Shown here: in pieces, positions 21,879 to 32,900 of the stretch
How the letters are laid out: each line of letters opens with the position of its first letter
How positions within the stretch are numbered: position 1 is the stretch's first letter
Source: a virus
Virus record (IMG/VR): IMGVR_UViG_3300029448_000050
Coordinates: 14,556 to 55,746 of that record
Direction: 5' to 3' (one strand)
Length of the DNA: 41,191 nt
Made by a program: the position numbers and the translations under genes
The notes under the pieces: model-generated
What the model was told of the DNA's origin: nothing
Databases searched by the model: none
The model's input: the letters and a program-made list of their open reading frames with translations, nothing else

Positions 21879-21910
21879 TTGTCGTGTGTGTTGATAGGAA
21901 CACACGACAA
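21879..21910 (-). promoter_or_regulatory. Intercistronic hairpin between capsid gene and next gene
   Basis: On the minus strand TTGTCGTGTGT pairs with ACACACGACAA (11 bp, 10-base loop). No T-run follows; instead AGGAG comes directly after the stem. It is therefore more likely an mRNA processing/stability element or a ribosome-access switch than a terminator. It sits where phages commonly lower expression after the coat gene. Confidence 0.55.
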
Positions 21911-21941
21911 TAAAATTTTCTGCCTATCCAGACTTAAACGC

Positions 21942-22820
21942 TTAAGCGTCTGTTGTGACTTCCACACCAGCACTGTCTACGATTTCTCCAACGCCATACA
22001 TAGATGACACTACGACAACGAAACCACGAATTGGAGCCCAACGCATGATTTCTGTTTTTGCAGGCCATTTTTGTACCATACCGAGAGCATAATCTTTTGA
22101 GAATATACCTCCAGCACGGTCAGCAGCAGAGTTTGCAGTAGGAACGTTTGTTGATTGATATAAGTCAATCCCCATAAAGCTACCAAAAAATCCAGTATCT
22201 TCGTTTGTTCCAATTTCTCCAGCACCAGATCTAACACCGCCACCAGTAAAGATTCCTGAAGAGGAACCTTCAACGGCAGTTCTTAAGTCAGCAATTTGAA
22301 CTGGGTGTAATACACCAACATAAGGCCCAGGAGCATTAGCTGCTTCTAGGGTATAAATTGCTGAGAATAAGTTAGCGAGTGATAGATTAGAACCAGAAGT
22401 ACCGACTGCGGTACCGAATCCAGCTAACAAAGCACAGATGTCGACGTCAATCTTTTGAGCTACTGCGTTACCCATTTGTCTCATTTGAGCACCACGAGTT
22501 GCCGCAATAGAAGATACGTCTAATACGTCTGTGATTGTAGCCATGATTCCTACCTCAGAAGCAGTAAGAGTAGCTTTAGAAGTTGAGAGAGCTGTGTTTG
22601 CAAGCTCTGCACCTTCTGAAACTCCAGCAGCTGATTCAGCATCAGCTATTGGAATATCTACTGCTTTAGACGGTTGTCCTGATAAATCGAACATAGCTAG
22701 AAGTGGAGGTGTCACAACGGCTGCTTGTAAAGCATCTAGAATATCATCGTTAATGATAGCTGCGTAAACAGTATCATTATACGTAGTGGTATTCGTATCA
22801 TTACTTGTAAAGTCGACCAT
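21942..22820 (-). CDS. Major capsid protein
   Basis: 292 residues. Composition and order fit the HK97-fold coat proteins of tailed phages: a short N-arm (VDFTSNDTNTTTYNDTVYAA), a long helix region (EVGIMATITDVLDVSSIAAT and RGAQMRQMGNAVAQKIDVDI), a loop with PYVGVLHPVQIADLRTAVEG, and a C-terminal strand (FVVVVSSMYGVGEIVDSAGV). Few charged residues and many Ala, Gly and Ser are typical of coat proteins. The upstream neighbour is a likely scaffold. The ribosome site is weak (AAGGGAAAG, 8 bases from ATG), yet the product must be abundant, so mRNA level probably makes up for it. Confidence 0.85.
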   Translation of the reverse strand: MVDFTSNDTNTTTYNDTVYAAIINDDILDALQAAVVTPPLLAMFDLSGQPSKAVDIPIADAESAAGVSEGAELANTALSTSKATLTASEVGIMATITDVLDVSSIAATRGAQMRQMGNAVAQKIDVDICALLAGFGTAVGTSGSNLSLANLFSAIYTLEAANAPGPYVGVLHPVQIADLRTAVEGSSSGIFTGGGVRSGAGEIGTNEDTGFFGSFMGIDLYQSTNVPTANSAADRAGGIFSKDYALGMVQKWPAKTEIMRWAPIRGFVVVVSSMYGVGEIVDSAGVEVTTDA

Positions 22821-22838
22821 TTGTCACTTTCCCTTCTT

Positions 22839-23333
22839 TTATTGATTAAAAGTCTGGTTAGCTACGTAATTATCGTCTCTCATCTCTACCTTGCCCTGGA
22901 TTAACGCTTCGTGTGCTGCGGTTGGATCACTTACTTGTAATTTTTTGTATTGTTCTTTTGTCATTTTTCCACCTTCAGGTGTTCCAACAACAGAAGGACT
23001 TGCATTATCAGCAACTTGACCCATATCGTTTAAGCCAGCAGATTGCTCTACTGGTGCACTTTGAGGGGATAAGTTATACGATGTTACAAATTCTGAAACT
23101 GTATCATTATTGATTTCAGCATCAGGATTTGCTTTAAGAAATAATTCAGCGTGAGAATCTTGAAAACCACTAGCTCTGAAAACTTCTTTAGCTTTCATAC
23201 CTTTTAGTTCTCCAGATACTTGGTTGAATTGCTCTTGCAACGTACTATTATCCGATTTAGCTTTATCTAAAGCTTCACGTAAATTTGGGATTGATTCTTC
23301 GTTAGACAAACCAGCTCCTTGTTCATTTGACAT
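22839..23333 (-). CDS. Scaffold protein (probable)
   Basis: 164 residues, acidic, with a coiled-coil N-terminal half (NLREALDKAKSDNSTLQEQF then NQVSGELKGMKAKEVF), a middle helix, and a short Lys-rich segment (KMTKEQYKKLQVSDPTAAHE), ending in a flexible tail. Scaffolds are encoded directly before coat proteins and share this helical, charged pattern. The ATG follows AGGAGTAATA. No cleavage motif is apparent. Confidence 0.75.
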   Translation of the reverse strand: MSNEQGAGLSNEESIPNLREALDKAKSDNSTLQEQFNQVSGELKGMKAKEVFRASGFQDSHAELFLKANPDAEINNDTVSEFVTSYNLSPQSAPVEQSAGLNDMGQVADNASPSVVGTPEGGKMTKEQYKKLQVSDPTAAHEALIQGKVEMRDDNYVANQTFNQ

Positions 23334-23455
23334 TATTACTCCTATTATGTCTACACACTCTTATAGGGATCGAGTGGTATCTTATACTTTTGTTATTAAC
23401 TCAAAGCCAGTTATTTCAAACAAGAGGTTTGAGTAATCTCTTGTTATTACCAATT
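23334..23455 (-). promoter_or_regulatory. Leader of scaffold-capsid genes
   Basis: The only gap over 100 bases inside the late region from portal to tail. On the minus strand it contains an AT-rich block with TATAAG, and CACTC-gatccctataa-GAGTG, a small inverted repeat. I see no standard -35/-10 pair at proper spacing, so a promoter here is only likely from position. Confidence 0.3.
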
Positions 23456-25258
23456 TTAACCAATAGATCGGATTTGTCTATCTTTCTGCTGAAAACTTTT
23501 ACTTCCAGCAAGTCCAGAAGCTAAATTCTGTAAGTTCTCATCTTTTTCATAAATTCTAAATAAAGCAGTAGCTAGTTCTGTTTCAGTCATACCGCCTGGC
23601 TCTTTATATCCTAAAGATAGATTTATAATTTGATCTGCGTCTAAACCATAAGCACCTAAGTCAACATACTCTCTGAATCTTAAAAGAGTTTGTGATGCTG
23701 ATTGTAAAGCAGCAGAGACTTGTTGGTTAGTTAATTGTCCAGGAGTATTCCTAGCTATCTCTAAAGCTTCTTCCACAGACAAGTCATTTAGCTCTAATTT
23801 GGACGCTTGTTCTGTAATAGAACTTGCTTCGTATAGATCATAAATCTCAGTAGGAGCAGCTCCTTTAAAGAAATCTACAATTCCTTGAGGGCTAGTTAAA
23901 TCAAAATCTAATCCTTGTGCATTAATTACTTTTTGAAAAGCAAGCATAGCATCAGAGTTTTGTTCTGCTCTTTCAAAGATATCGTAGGTTGCTTGTAAAT
24001 CATCAAGAGTAAAACCTTTTTTAATTGCTTCAGCAGCTAAAGCTTGAGCATCAGCAGATTCTCCGTATCTGTTATTTAGCTCTCTTACTTTACGCTCGTA
24101 TCCTTGATAGTTAACTAAAGCTTGTGCGTGATCTCCTCCTGTTAAAGAAAGCATATCTTGAAAAGCAGGATATCTTTCTTTAAAAGAATTTTTCTTAGAC
24201 ATCTCTCTTAAAAACTTAGTGTCACTCCAATTCTCTGCTACTGCGATATAAAATAAATCTTTTATTTCTGGATCATCATTAGCCCAAGTTGGTAACAACA
24301 AGTCACCAGTAGGAGCCATTAATGTTCTCTCTACTCTTGTTGAATAATGTTCTTCAGTTCCCACAACATCTGAAATACTTCCGCCAGGTATTCTTCCTTG
24401 TTTAAAATCGCTATAAGATACAGTTCCAACTATTGGCGGCTCTTTGCCTGCACCAATACCTTCTAGCGTATCTAAATCTTTTCTATCTGCGTAGTAGTAA
24501 ATTTTGTTTCCACCTGGAAGTGTATATTCCACAAAGTAAGCTACTGGCAATCCAGGATAACCTGTTACTGCATACCAAGTTCCACCTTGAGCGTAAGGAG
24601 TTAATTCTACTAATGGCTGAGGTGTTGGAAGTAAAGTATTTGAAGTATTAACAGGATTTCCAGCAATATCAACTGCATCTTCATCTCCGTAAATTTGACC
24701 AGGAGTTGGAGGAATAAATCCAATATCTTCTATTGCAGCTTGATAAGGATTTCTTTCTTCTGGCTCAAAAGCTTCAGGGTCAGCTATAACATCTTGAGGA
24801 TCAATTCCTGGAGCAAAATCAAAATAGACTCCTTGGTAAACTGCATTAACTTCTTCATCAGTTGCACTACCTTCTTCAGTTTCAATTATTGTCTCTGGCT
24901 CAATTATTGGCTCTGGCTCAGGAGCTGGAGCTGGAGCTGGCTCTGGCCTTTGAGGAAATACTCTATTAGGTGGCTCAGGAGCTGGAGCTGGAGCTGGCTC
25001 TGGCCTTTGAGGAAATCTAGTATTAGGCGGATCAGATTTTGGAGCTGCAGCAACTGGAGCTGGAGCTGGAGCTGAAACTGGAGCTGGAGCTTTAAATTCT
25101 TGTACAATATTAGCAACAGGAGTTCCTTTAGGAGCTTCCTCTACTTTTGCTTTAATTGCTTCTTTAACTGCTTTTTCTTGTATTTCTTTTATGACTTCAC
25201 TAGCTGGTCTTGTTGGATCAAAATCAAAAGTAAGTCTTCTAATATTTCTTCTAACCAT
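23456..25258 (-). CDS. Unknown late virion protein with Pro/Ala-rich linker (600 aa)
   Basis: After a basic start (MVRRNIRRLTFDFDPTRPAS) comes a long low-complexity linker (residues about 55-120) built from repeats of RPEPAPAPAPEPP. The rest has a beta-rich part (YFVEYTLPGGNKIYYYADRK) and then long helices (DDLQATYDIFERAEQNSDAM). It follows the lytic transglycosylase with TAATG overlap. Position between portal and scaffold together with the transglycosylase and the giant protein suggests an internal (ejected) virion protein. No catalytic motif is seen. Confidence 0.65.
   Translation of the reverse strand: MVRRNIRRLTFDFDPTRPASEVIKEIQEKAVKEAIKAKVEEAPKGTPVANIVQEFKAPAPVSAPAPAPVAAAPKSDPPNTRFPQRPEPAPAPAPEPPNRVFPQRPEPAPAPAPEPEPIIEPETIIETEEGSATDEEVNAVYQGVYFDFAPGIDPQDVIADPEAFEPEERNPYQAAIEDIGFIPPTPGQIYGDEDAVDIAGNPVNTSNTLLPTPQPLVELTPYAQGGTWYAVTGYPGLPVAYFVEYTLPGGNKIYYYADRKDLDTLEGIGAGKEPPIVGTVSYSDFKQGRIPGGSISDVVGTEEHYSTRVERTLMAPTGDLLLPTWANDDPEIKDLFYIAVAENWSDTKFLREMSKKNSFKERYPAFQDMLSLTGGDHAQALVNYQGYERKVRELNNRYGESADAQALAAEAIKKGFTLDDLQATYDIFERAEQNSDAMLAFQKVINAQGLDFDLTSPQGIVDFFKGAAPTEIYDLYEASSITEQASKLELNDLSVEEALEIARNTPGQLTNQQVSAALQSASQTLLRFREYVDLGAYGLDADQIINLSLGYKEPGGMTETELATALFRIYEKDENLQNLASGLAGSKSFQQKDRQIRSIG
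24915..25016 (-). repeat. In-frame 57-base tandem repeat in the Pro/Ala-rich linker
   Basis: A 45-base sequence recurs exactly at 24915-24959 and 24972-25016, a period of 57 bases or 19 codons. It encodes FPQRPEPAPAPAPEP. Slippage or recombination could change the copy number without frameshift. Confidence 0.8.
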
Positions 25259-26901
25259 TATCTATTAAACAACGCTCCTACTCTTTCTCCTAAAGAAGAC
25301 ACTTTATTTCTAAATGTATCTCCTAATCCTACATTAGCACTTCCAAAGAAAGCACCTGTTTGCGCTTCTTGTGCAGTTCCGCCCATAGATGCCTGACTAG
25401 CAATCATTTCTTGATAGTTTGAATCTCCAGGGGCCATAACACTTCCTACACCTTGAACATATTGATTAATGTATTGTTCTGGTGAAAACATCGCAGGTTT
25501 CTGATGATATATTCTCTTATACCTATCAGTTTGTTTTATAAAAGGCATAGAGAAATCTTCTATGGAAACTTGTGTATTAGGATTAATAATCTTGTAATCT
25601 GTATAAGCTCTTCTGATTTCATCAGTTAAATATGGTGAATCTTGAAGTAACACAGAACTTACCTTTGTATTTATCTTTTCGTTTAAACTTGCAACTTCTT
25701 GAGCAGTAGTATCTTGATAATCAGGTATTCTAAATGCCCAATCTTTACGATCTTGTTCGTGTTGATAATTTGAAATATCGTGAGATACAATATTTATTAA
25801 TTCTTCAACTGATAAGTTTCTCTCCATACCATATCCAACTGCTCTGTTCATACGATCTATTGCAATTGGATTTGCTAAGTGCTGCAAAGCCATAGATTGA
25901 GCAACACTAGCGCTAAAACCTGCGTTAGATGCTGAACGTAAAAATCTGTTATATACGGCTATCTTTACAGTATCAGCCATTGTTGGAGCACCTCTTAAAG
26001 CACCTAATTGAAATGGATTAAAAAATCCTTCTTGATTAGATATAGATCCCCAAGCTTTGTCTAATGTTCCGTTAAAGTCATCTGCAGAGTTTGCAAACCA
26101 ATCTGCATAGCTTGTATTAAGATCACCTTTTAAACCTACTTGAAATATTGTTTCCCATTGTTTTATACCTGATTGATTTTGATAATCACCTATCCATTGA
26201 TCATTTGCATAATCATAGAATTGACCACCATAAGCTTGTTTAATTTGTTTCCATTTTTCCAATGGATCTGTTGGTTGACCAGTAATAATATTTGTATCTG
26301 CTGGGTCTGTTCCACCAATAGGATCACTACCAGGAGGATTAACTGGACCAGATGTATAATTGTTAGCAAGATTTAATAAATCTTCATCAAGCATATTTTC
26401 ATAAGGTTGAACAACATTTACATAATTATCAAAATGTTGCTTATATCCTCCACCGTTATAAGCGTTCCAATCTGCAAATATATTTTGACCTTTGGCATCT
26501 CTATTGTCCATTAACCTTTTCGCAAAAGAAAATTGAAAATCTAAATCACCTATTAGTTCTACTAAATCTGCATAAGTATTTTCGTCCATTTCACTAATAT
26601 CCATATCTTGAATACCAGCTGCTTTAAATTGAGGATAATTATTTACAATATCTTTTGCGTGAACTCTCCAATTAATTTGAAATAAACCAAAAGATCCTTC
26701 AGTTCCTGAAGCTTTTATCCATTTATTCATACCACCTGATTCGTGGTGCATCACAGAAAACAACAAAGGCATAAAATGTTCGCCTCCAACTTTAGTTTTC
26801 ATATATTTGTCTAAATATTTTTTTGTATATCCAGCTATAACATCAGGAGATATTATCTCTTGCGGATAACTTTCATATGGATTTCTTCTTTTATTAGCCA
26901 T
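25258..26901 (-). CDS. Lytic transglycosylase-like internal virion protein (547 aa)
   Basis: The N-terminal domain has the soluble lytic transglycosylase/goose-lysozyme pattern: LLFSVMHHESGG with the probable catalytic Glu54, then GSFGLFQIN at 69-77, and DWNAYNGGG near residue 150, all expected of this fold. It would open the peptidoglycan during DNA entry. The C-terminal 350 residues have no recognised domain. It follows the giant protein with TAATG overlap and precedes the Pro/Ala-rich protein. It is not in the lysis cassette, which supports an ejection role. Confidence 0.82.
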   Translation of the reverse strand: MANKRRNPYESYPQEIISPDVIAGYTKKYLDKYMKTKVGGEHFMPLLFSVMHHESGGMNKWIKASGTEGSFGLFQINWRVHAKDIVNNYPQFKAAGIQDMDISEMDENTYADLVELIGDLDFQFSFAKRLMDNRDAKGQNIFADWNAYNGGGYKQHFDNYVNVVQPYENMLDEDLLNLANNYTSGPVNPPGSDPIGGTDPADTNIITGQPTDPLEKWKQIKQAYGGQFYDYANDQWIGDYQNQSGIKQWETIFQVGLKGDLNTSYADWFANSADDFNGTLDKAWGSISNQEGFFNPFQLGALRGAPTMADTVKIAVYNRFLRSASNAGFSASVAQSMALQHLANPIAIDRMNRAVGYGMERNLSVEELINIVSHDISNYQHEQDRKDWAFRIPDYQDTTAQEVASLNEKINTKVSSVLLQDSPYLTDEIRRAYTDYKIINPNTQVSIEDFSMPFIKQTDRYKRIYHQKPAMFSPEQYINQYVQGVGSVMAPGDSNYQEMIASQASMGGTAQEAQTGAFFGSANVGLGDTFRNKVSSLGERVGALFNR

Positions 26902-29900
26902 TAATCATCAACCTTTATCTTATCAATAAAATTACCTAAATCCCATACACTTCTATCAGATTTTTTAGTTTCAACAGAAGCAAATGGCTCATCTCTGTTT
27001 AAAGTATAATAGTTATCTGCTGGGCTGAAGTGATCTGAGAAAAATAAGTATTCTCCTTGGCCGTCAGCTAAATCTCCATTAATACCATTTTCTACATACA
27101 ACCAACCTAAAACTCTGTTGTATGGATCTTTTCTATTGTCGTTACCAAATCTTGAATCTGTAACATAATAAAGTCTTCCTTCATATCTATCAACTAATTG
27201 TTGTAAAAATGCTTTTTGTTGTATAGCAATTTCTCTTTCTTCTGGATTTGTTACTGGATTAGTTCCTATTTCGTAAGCCATAATTCCTATAACACGAATT
27301 GCTTCTGTATCACTTGCGCTATACATTGAGTTAATTGTGTCTCCGTCAGGCACATTACTAGCACTTGCATTAACTTTTACTGCTTTAAATGGCTTAGAAG
27401 CTGCAATTGTTTGAAACTTTGCATCTATACTTCCGTCAGCTAAAGTCACAGAAAAAGTCTGATCTTGTATTGAACCTTCAGCAGGTACAGGTTGTTTCCA
27501 CTCTAAGTCTAAAGCTTTAAATTTAGGTTTAATAAAGAAGTTCCACCATTGTTCTCCACTCATAATGTCTTTACCTTCAAAAGAATTTATGTCTCCCATA
27601 ATGTGATTAAAAATTGTAAATGTTTCATATACATCATCTACTAAATCTTGAATTTCCTGGTTGTTAGCAATCTGTCCGTCATTGGTTTCCCACAACTCAT
27701 TTAAAGCGTACATTTTGTTTTCAAATCTTTTTAAAAATTCTAATTGTTGAGGTCCGTCTATATCTTCGTCCCAAAATGTTGATGCTTTAGTTAGGCCTGT
27801 AAGAAGTTGCATACCTTTGTTAAATTGCTGACTATCTGAATCTTGTGAAGAAAAGACATAAGCAGGATTTAATTTACCTGCTTTTTGCGCAGCATATAAA
27901 TAAGGAATTATTTCTATTGGAGAATAGTAACCGTTAACAGGATTTTCATATCCAGTTCCAGCTAACACTTCTTGTATTAATCCAGTTACTTCTGGACCTA
28001 ACTCTTCTGGTGTAAATAATCTATTTGTAAACTTACTAGATATATCTTCTATATTTTTAACGTCTGCAGAAGCAAGTTCTATTCCATAATATTCTCTCAT
28101 ATCAGCATTAGATAATATTTCAGCAGAAGACATACCTTGAGTTTCTCCAAGTATTCCTGCTACATCTACTAAACCTTGATTAACAACTTCAGCCATACGA
28201 TCATAAATAACAGGAACGGCATTGACTACCCAACCTGCGTTTTCGTTAATCATATGTTTAACTTTCTCATCAGGTAATCTAACTTCTATTAATCCGTTTG
28301 CTAAGTAGTCTTTGTATTGGCTTGAGTTATCTTGTGTTCCAGTTCTAAAAACTTCACCTTCGTTATAAATTTTTCCTTCAAGTTGTTGAAGAAGTCTTGC
28401 TCCTATCTCTGTAACTGTATAACCAGGAATAGTCATAGAATAAATTTGAGGATATTGTCTAGCTAACAGTAATTGCTGCGCTCTACCTTCAGTAGTATCT
28501 CCTAATCTAAACCACCATTTTCTTATATCATTTAAAACTTGTACTTTATTATTTTCGTTATAAGGATTATTTTTTAACAGTTCTCTTGATTCAGGTCTCA
28601 CAACATCTTCATAAATTCCTACTTGATTAGCAAAATCAATCCAGTTATCTGCAACGTCTGTATATCTTGTTGTAAATTTAACATTAGTAGGAACACCAAG
28701 TCTAATTACTCCTTGAGCACCAGCAGATAAAGCTGCATTATTTCTAGCATCTTTAGCAATTGAATTTGCATAGTCTTGAAAATCACCAATTGTTTCCCAA
28801 TTAGTTTGCATATTCAAAACAATGTCTGTGTTGTCGTAAAGATAATTATTTTCTGTTCTTCCATATTTTAATTGTGTAGGAACATCTGCTATTGATTGCG
28901 GCGCTTCGTGCATACCTAAAGCTTCTTGCACAAAATCCATTGATCTATATGTTTGATTAAGAACACCACCGCCAGCAATATAACTACCTAAAGTTCCTAA
29001 GCCGTCATTTTTCCATTGTTCTTCTGGAGGAAAGAAAGTAGTAGAAGGAAACAAATCTTCTAAAGTATCTTGTAATTCAAAGTAAGCATCATTATCTAAC
29101 ACGTTCATAGCAGCACCAATTAAAGCAATTGGTATGACACCACCAATTGGATTAACTGCAAACATTGGACTATCGCCGTTAGGCAAAAAAGTTATTGGTG
29201 AAAAATCAACTTGTATTCTCTCTTCTCCAAGTCCTGCTCCTGCAAGTGGATTAGGCATTGTTCCTTTTAATTCTGCATTAGCAATTCTTGACATATAGCT
29301 AGCTCTTCTTAAATTAGGAAGGTGATTTAGCGTATCAGCTAAACGTCTTTTAACAAAATTACCTGCAGTTTTTTCATCTGTAAATGCCCACCAATTACCT
29401 CTAAGTTGACTACGTCTAGTTAAATCTTTTAGATATCTTCCCCAGAAATCAGACCAAGGCCCACCGAAAGGAGCAAGAAATCTAAAATCTCTACCTATTG
29501 GTGTAGACATATGAAACTTTAACATCATATCGTCTATTTCACCTGTTGCGTAATCAGCAGCTAAAGCATTTATGTAATTGTCAGTAACATAACCAGCATC
29601 AAATAATTGTTGATCAAAATACGACATACCCCACATATCTGATTGAAATCTAGGATCTACTGCTTCAGTAGCAATACCAAATCCTTCACCTATATCTTCA
29701 GCTCTAACAATTTGTTTTCCTTGAGATTTAAACAATGCTTTTAATTGTTCAGCTCTAGTTGCGTGAGCTTTGTTAGCAAACAAGTTTGCCCTATTCCAAG
29801 CAGGATTACCAAACATTTGTTCCATTAATGAAGACTCTCTAGCCATAAGTTTATTTTTTTGACCTAAGAAACCATTTTGTTTTTTAACTCCTGGAACTTT

Positions 29901-32900
29901 AATTCGGCCTATCCATTTTTGATCTGGTAAAGCATTGAGATTTCCACCTTTTCTAGTTCTTTCTAAAGCTGCTTTTATAAAAGAGTTCCAAACATCATCT
30001 GCGTGCTTAGCAGGAACTCCCAGTGTGTACCATTTTTTAAGTGAATCATAATACTTCCAAGCTTCTTCTGAATTAGTTAAATAATGTTGATGAGGCACAG
30101 GATTCTTTTTTAGACCTACATAAACAGTATTAATAGCACTTTCTCCTTGCTTATATCCATAAAGCTTAAGTCCTTTTATATAATCTGCGTCTGATGTTGA
30201 AAACCATTTAGCCCAATCGTCTTCACCTTTAAGAAACATATCATCTATTTGTTTTTGAGTTAACTCTTTACCTGGTTTTAATTTTCTAAGTTTGTCAATT
30301 ACTTGAGCATATTGCTGGAAACCGTAATCTTTAAGTAATGAGTCTATATGTTGCTGAGCATATTGGAAAAAACCTGCATCTGTATTAGATAGCAATTCCA
30401 CAGGGGCATTTTTATCAAAACCGATTTTATACCTCTGGGCAATTTCTATTGGTAATTTTTGTTGTCTCTCCATAGCTTTATAAACCCACTCATTTATTTT
30501 TTCAGCTAATGCTGGATTATTCATAGCTTTATCAACACCACCAGCTTTTCTAATTTCTCTAAGTGTTTTTCTTACACCTCTGTTTAAAAAATAATCTTTA
30601 CGAGTTCCTTTCCAACCGTGTATAGATTTGTAAAAGAACAACTCATCAAAAGCTGCAACGAAAGCAGTAGAAGGTCTCATAACTTTTTCAAAAGCCCAAG
30701 TTCTTTGAAATTTTTCTAATGCTTCATACCACCATTTTTCGTTTAATCTTCTAAACAAATTAATAGTATTGTTGCCTTCAACTGCTGAATTGATAAGAGT
30801 AAACTCCAAAGGACTAATAGGAAGTTCTCCTTCAACAACTTGATTAGTAGTTCTCCTTAAATCTCTAACTTGTTCTACATAAGCTATAACTTCTTCATCT
30901 GGTATGTCGCTTTTTAATCTAAAATTTTTCTTAAGATCACGAATTAATTGAGCATCGTATTGTCTTCCAGCAGCCATAAAAGCTTCTTCAGTTTCGTTAT
31001 AAAGAAATCTAGTTCCTTGTTGTTTGTCAAAAATTTTAGATTGACCTCTAAGAACTGCTGAAGCTGCACCAACCTCATCTTGATAATTCATCATTATCTT
31101 AATAGTTGCCCAATCAATATCTATTGCAGTAATTACACCTTCTTTGTTAGTTTTAATTTTTATTGGATTTTCTACCCAAACTGCATTTGGGTGATCTTTA
31201 AGAACTTCTAATTTATCTTTTTTAATAGCACCTTTAGCAACTGCTTTAGCTTGATCATAAACTTTATCTCCAGCACTTACTAATTCATACCAACCACCTT
31301 GAAATTTTTTGTATTTATGCCAACCCAGTTTCACAACCATATTATTTAAAGCATCTACCATAACACGTTGTTGCTCTCCTCTAATAGAAGTGTTTAGCAT
31401 TGTGTCATACTCTTTCATAATGTTGTCTAACTTGTTCATAAGTTGATGATGTGTTTTCTGAACTAGCGCACCTACTTCTTCAAAGTTTCTACCTCTTAAA
31501 GTTCCGCTTAAAATCTCATCTAACTTTACATAAAAGTCATCTAAGAATTTAGTAAATTGTGCTGATGCTGCAATTGATTCTTTTGATCCAGAAACAAGTC
31601 CAGCTAATTCATTTGCATCATCTAGCAACTGTTGCATAAATTCTTTATTAGCACTACCTCTCCAAAAATTTTCATCAGATAAAATACCTTCAGTTTGAAA
31701 TTGATCGTATGTTTTTATTTCACCTTGTTTAGTGCCTTTTGCAGGTTTCACAATACCTGCTTTTCTATTTTCTTTTAATTTGCTAATATAAGAAACTTGT
31801 CTCTCAATAATGTCTTCAGCTGCACCACTTTTCTTTAATAATTTTAACTTTGCTTCAGCTTTCTTAATAATTGGACTTAATCCTTGATAACTAAATTTAG
31901 GCATATCAAGATTCTTAACTCCTTCACCAATCTCATCTAACTCTAAGTTTCTAACACTCTGACCAGAGGCAGTAGTACGATTATCTAAATTTCTAATTAT
32001 GTTTCTAGGTCTTTTACCTAAAGCCATTTCAAAATAATTAATTAGATCAGATTGATTTATTAATTGAACTCTTAATGCTGCAACTGCTTTACTATTAAAA
32101 TTTGTTCCTTGATTTAATGTAACTTCAAACAACTCATCTAAACTATCTTCTAAACCATTTAACAAACTAACAATATCTTCTTCAGGTAACTTAGTTCCTT
32201 GAATCATAGACTCTATTGCGTCCATAACTGAACGTTTAGCATTTGGGCCTGCAAGATTAACTTTTGTAGATATGTTTTTACCAGTAAGAAGTTTTCTAAA
32301 AGCTTTTAATGATTTACCGTCACCTTTAGCAGCTTTCTCTACAAGATACGCAGTTCTTTTTGCTTTAAAACTATTCCAGGCAGTTTTATGAAAAATGTAA
32401 GGATTGTCTCCTTGCAACAAAGCATCTGTATAGTGCTTGTAAAATAATTCACTTGTTGTCTCAGCGTTACCTCTAGCAATGTCATCTCTAACTGTGTTTC
32501 TTAATTTAGCTTGATTTACATCACCAAAATCTCTGAGCAATTTTCTTTTTTGTAATTTAGTTCCGTCTCTTAAAATTTTATACAAGTCATCTGCAAAAGT
32601 TTTACCAATACCTTTGTTCATAAAACCTTTAATATATTTTGCGTGAGCAAATTGTTTTACTGCTCCAGCTCTAATTCCAGTAGCAGGAGTAAGCAACCAC
32701 ACAGTTGGATCAAATCCAAAACTTGTTCCTATGTCAATCATTGACCCTGTAAATGTTCCTCTCATACCAAGAACTTCGGCAGGGCTATAATCCATTTTTT
32801 TAATTGATTCGCCATAACCAAATTCAGCAGCCATTTTTCTACCCTCATCTGTTGAAAAAAGAAAAGCTGAAGTTGAAATACTTCCTACAATATGCTTGCT

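Noticed and set aside
24695-25075. Plus-strand 126-codon frame rich in Ser and Trp
   Set aside because: It is the antisense shadow of the Pro/Ala-rich repeat and lies inside a well-supported late gene.
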